A DNA stretch of 7,027 bases from Nitrososphaera sp. UBA217 (GTDB taxonomy: Archaea > Thermoproteota > Nitrososphaeria > Nitrososphaerales > Nitrososphaeraceae): assembly GCA_002501845.1 (NCBI GenBank), contig DAOL01000036.1, positions 12,324-19,350 on the forward strand. The letters are read 5' to 3'. Within the stretch, counting starts at the first letter, position 1. Every line of letters starts with the position of its first letter. Positions 5,813-7,027 of this stretch are shown here, piece after piece. The notes beneath the pieces were generated by a model. It saw only the letters and a program-made list of their open reading frames with translations. It was not told the origin of the DNA and ran no database searches. The position numbers were made by a program, and so were the translations under genes.

Positions 5813-6655
5813 TTAAGGGTTCAACAATTGCAGCATCGTCAACGCCTGTAGCGTCTCTCTTACATTGTGTGTCCTCACTATGCTTGCGCCGTTGAGAACT
5901 GCTATTGCCTCGCATATTATCGAGGGTATCAGGCGGTCCTCTGTCTGCAGATTGAGCAGGTGCCCGATGAACGATTTCCTTGACACGGAGACGCATACCG
6001 GCTTTTTGAGAGCCGACAGGCTGTCCAAGCGTGACAGAACAGCGATGTCCCGCGCGTACCATGGCATGTCTGTCATCTTCGTGAAAAACTGGTTCTTCCC
6101 TTCATGCCTGAAAAAGCCTATCGACGGATCGATTATCACATCCTTGATGCTAAACTTTTTTGCAATGACGATGCTTTCTTTCAATGCTGCGAGCGTACCG
6201 GCCAGCCTGCCCGTGGTGCGTGTCCTGCTGTACGCGCCGGCTATTACAGGTACGCCGGCTTTGGCTACTACATCTGCCATCTTGCTGTCGTATTTCAAGC
6301 CGGTTACGTCGTTTATCGCGTCCGCGCCAGCAGCCACTGCTTCGTCTGCAACAGCTGAGCGCGGAGTATCCACAGAGATGGGCAGGTCGCAGGCATTTTT
6401 CACTGCCTTGATCGCTTGCTTCATTCTCCTTGTCTCTTCTTCGACAGGGATCATCGTTTCAAGGTAGGGTGCAGTGGACATGGCCCCGATATCGATGATG
6501 TGCACACCTTCCTGCTGCATTTGCCTTGCAGCGGCAGCGATTTCCTGCTTGCCTGTCCTGACAGAGCCCTTGTAGAATGATTCGGGGCTGGCGTTGATAA
6601 TGCCCATCACCTTTGTTGCGAGCTTGCCGCCAACTGACACTGTACCTATCTTCAA
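5813..6655 (-). CDS. folP: Dihydropteroate synthase-like pterin-binding protein
   Basis: This 280-residue TIM-barrel protein belongs to the dihydropteroate synthase/pterin-binding family, which joins a pterin pyrophosphate to a p-aminobenzoate-type substrate on the way to folate or, in archaea, methanopterin-type cofactors. Landmarks in order are MGIINASPESF at 17-27 with the conserved N21, IIDIGAMSTAP at 53-63, SVDT at 94-97, INDVTG at 114-119, IDPSIGF at 175-181, SVSRKSFIG at 223-231 with K227, and RTH at 261-263. These match the pterin-pocket residues Asn, Asp, Asn, Asp, Lys, Arg and His of bacterial FolP. The second loop differs from the usual GGESTRPG: glutamate is methionine and arginine is alanine. 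The substrate may therefore not be p-aminobenzoate itself. The start is TTG at 6655, the first possible start after an in-frame TAG, with a TATA box 26 bases upstream. Length is normal. Family secure, exact substrate not. Confidence 0.88.
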   Translation of the reverse strand: MKIGTVSVGGKLATKVMGIINASPESFYKGSVRTGKQEIAAAARQMQQEGVHIIDIGAMSTAPYLETMIPVEEETRRMKQAIKAVKNACDLPISVDTPRSAVADEAVAAGADAINDVTGLKYDSKMADVVAKAGVPVIAGAYSRTRTTGRLAGTLAALKESIVIAKKFSIKDVIIDPSIGFFRHEGKNQFFTKMTDMPWYARDIAVLSRLDSLSALKKPVCVSVSRKSFIGHLLNLQTEDRLIPSIICEAIAVLNGASIVRTHNVRETLQALTMLQLLNP

Positions 6656-6677
6656 TGCGGCATTCTAGCTATCTGCG

Positions 6678-6685
6678 ATATATTA
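6678..6685 (-). promoter_or_regulatory. TATA box of folP
   Basis: TAATATAT on the minus strand is centred 26 bases before TTG 6655, so the transcript should begin at the start codon. It supports the TTG call. The plus-strand 10-mer TGCGATATAT covering it (6674-6683) recurs at 6946-6955 in front of the next gene upstream. Confidence 0.55.
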
Positions 6686-6748
6686 CCTGATCTTGCTGAC
6701 CTGCGAAGTCCTTGGCCATGTCAGCAGTATGTGTTTTAATTTGGCCGA

Positions 6749-6922
6749 CTATTCTGTTGGCGGTGCAACCGACCTGAACCAGTGTGTCAGGGGTTTGTTG
6801 TCATCTATGGCGGCTTCGGATACCTTGTGTATCTCTTTCAAATGATGTTCGCGCAGCACGGGTTCAATATCGGCGAAACACAGCTGGCACTTGACTAGAG
6901 GGTTTGGCTCTGTAATTGTCAT
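6749..6922 (-). CDS. 57-residue C2H2-type zinc-finger protein
   Basis: This short gene starts with ATG (MTITEPNPLVKC) and ends with TAG. It carries a single Cys2-His2 pattern: C12 and C15 (KCQLC), then H27 and H32 (EHHLKEIH), with 11 residues between the second cysteine and H27 and four between the histidines; H26 is an alternative ligand. This spacing is close to a classical C2H2 finger. After the finger comes a short tail with an LTHWF stretch. Isolated small C2H2 proteins occur in archaea and are usually taken as nucleic-acid binding, but the partner here is unknown. It lies 93 bases upstream of folP on the same strand, with a TATA-like box before each gene. The frame stays open upstream to the window edge, so a longer protein is not excluded; the TATA box argues for the ATG at 6922. 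Confidence 0.75.
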   Translation of the reverse strand: MTITEPNPLVKCQLCFADIEPVLREHHLKEIHKVSEAAIDDNKPLTHWFRSVAPPTE

Positions 6923-6948
6923 GAACACTCTACTAAATACTGACTTGC

Positions 6949-6956
6949 GATATATG
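6949..6956 (-). promoter_or_regulatory. TATA box of the zinc-finger gene
   Basis: CATATATC on the minus strand is centred about 30 bases before the ATG at 6922, predicting a leader of about four bases. It shares the block TATATCGCA with the folP promoter. Confidence 0.45.
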
Positions 6957-6975
6957 TGATCTCGAACCAGCTGGC

Positions 6976-6998
6976 AAAAAAGATTAAGTCGCGGCGAC
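6976..6998 (-). terminator. Possible terminator of a gene beyond the right edge
   Basis: On the minus strand, GTCG-CCG-CGAC (6988-6998) can form a 4-base-pair stem and is followed after six bases by six Ts (6976-6981). It would end a minus-strand transcript entering from beyond position 7027. The stem is short; the T-tract is the stronger part of the signal. Confidence 0.3.
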
Positions 6999-7027
6999 CC
7001 AAAAGCCCCGAATAAGACCTTTACCTT

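Noticed and set aside
5865..6467. Plus-strand 200-codon frame opposite folP
   Set aside because: It is the antisense frame of folP, whose motifs run through the whole minus-strand frame.
6960..6972. GGTTCGAGATC on the minus strand, like a tRNA T-loop
   Set aside because: The flanking bases do not form the T-stem and no other tRNA arms are present.

Overview
The window looks like chromosome from an ammonia-oxidising archaeon (Thaumarchaeota/Nitrososphaerota, probably close to Nitrososphaera). The evidence is gene content and style: an archaeal Cdc48/VAT AAA ATPase, the archaeal exosome subunit Csl4, TATA-type promoters (no bacterial -35/-10 pairs) placed about 26-30 bases before start codons, and frequent GTG/TTG starts. 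The lineage call is inference from these features; no database search was possible.

Layout, left to right. Positions 1-1487 (minus) hold the 5' two thirds of a cdc48 gene, cut by the window edge inside the second ATP-binding loop. A 154-base divergent promoter region separates it from a plus-strand pair, csl4 (1642-2244) and pheA (2249-3070), spaced by only 4 bases and likely co-transcribed. From 3265 to the right end everything well supported is on the minus strand: a small cysteine/histidine protein with a very basic tail (3265-3573), a small protein with two membrane segments (3697-4146), guaB for IMP dehydrogenase (4331-5764), folP-like pterin-binding synthase (5813-6655), and a 57-residue zinc-finger protein (6749-6922) not previously listed among longer reading frames because it is short.

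Functionally this is mostly housekeeping: protein unfolding/quality control (Cdc48), RNA decay (Csl4), phenylalanine synthesis (PheA), guanine nucleotide synthesis (GuaB) and pterin cofactor synthesis (FolP). The genes do not form one pathway. Each minus-strand gene has its own TATA-like box, so they are probably separate transcripts rather than one operon. I found no tRNA, rRNA, CRISPR, insertion sequence or phage signature. No gap without a gene exceeds 200 bases. The more interesting points are the compact, largely leaderless promoter architecture, which changes one start call, the active-site variants in FolP and GuaB, and the two small Cys/His proteins of unknown role.
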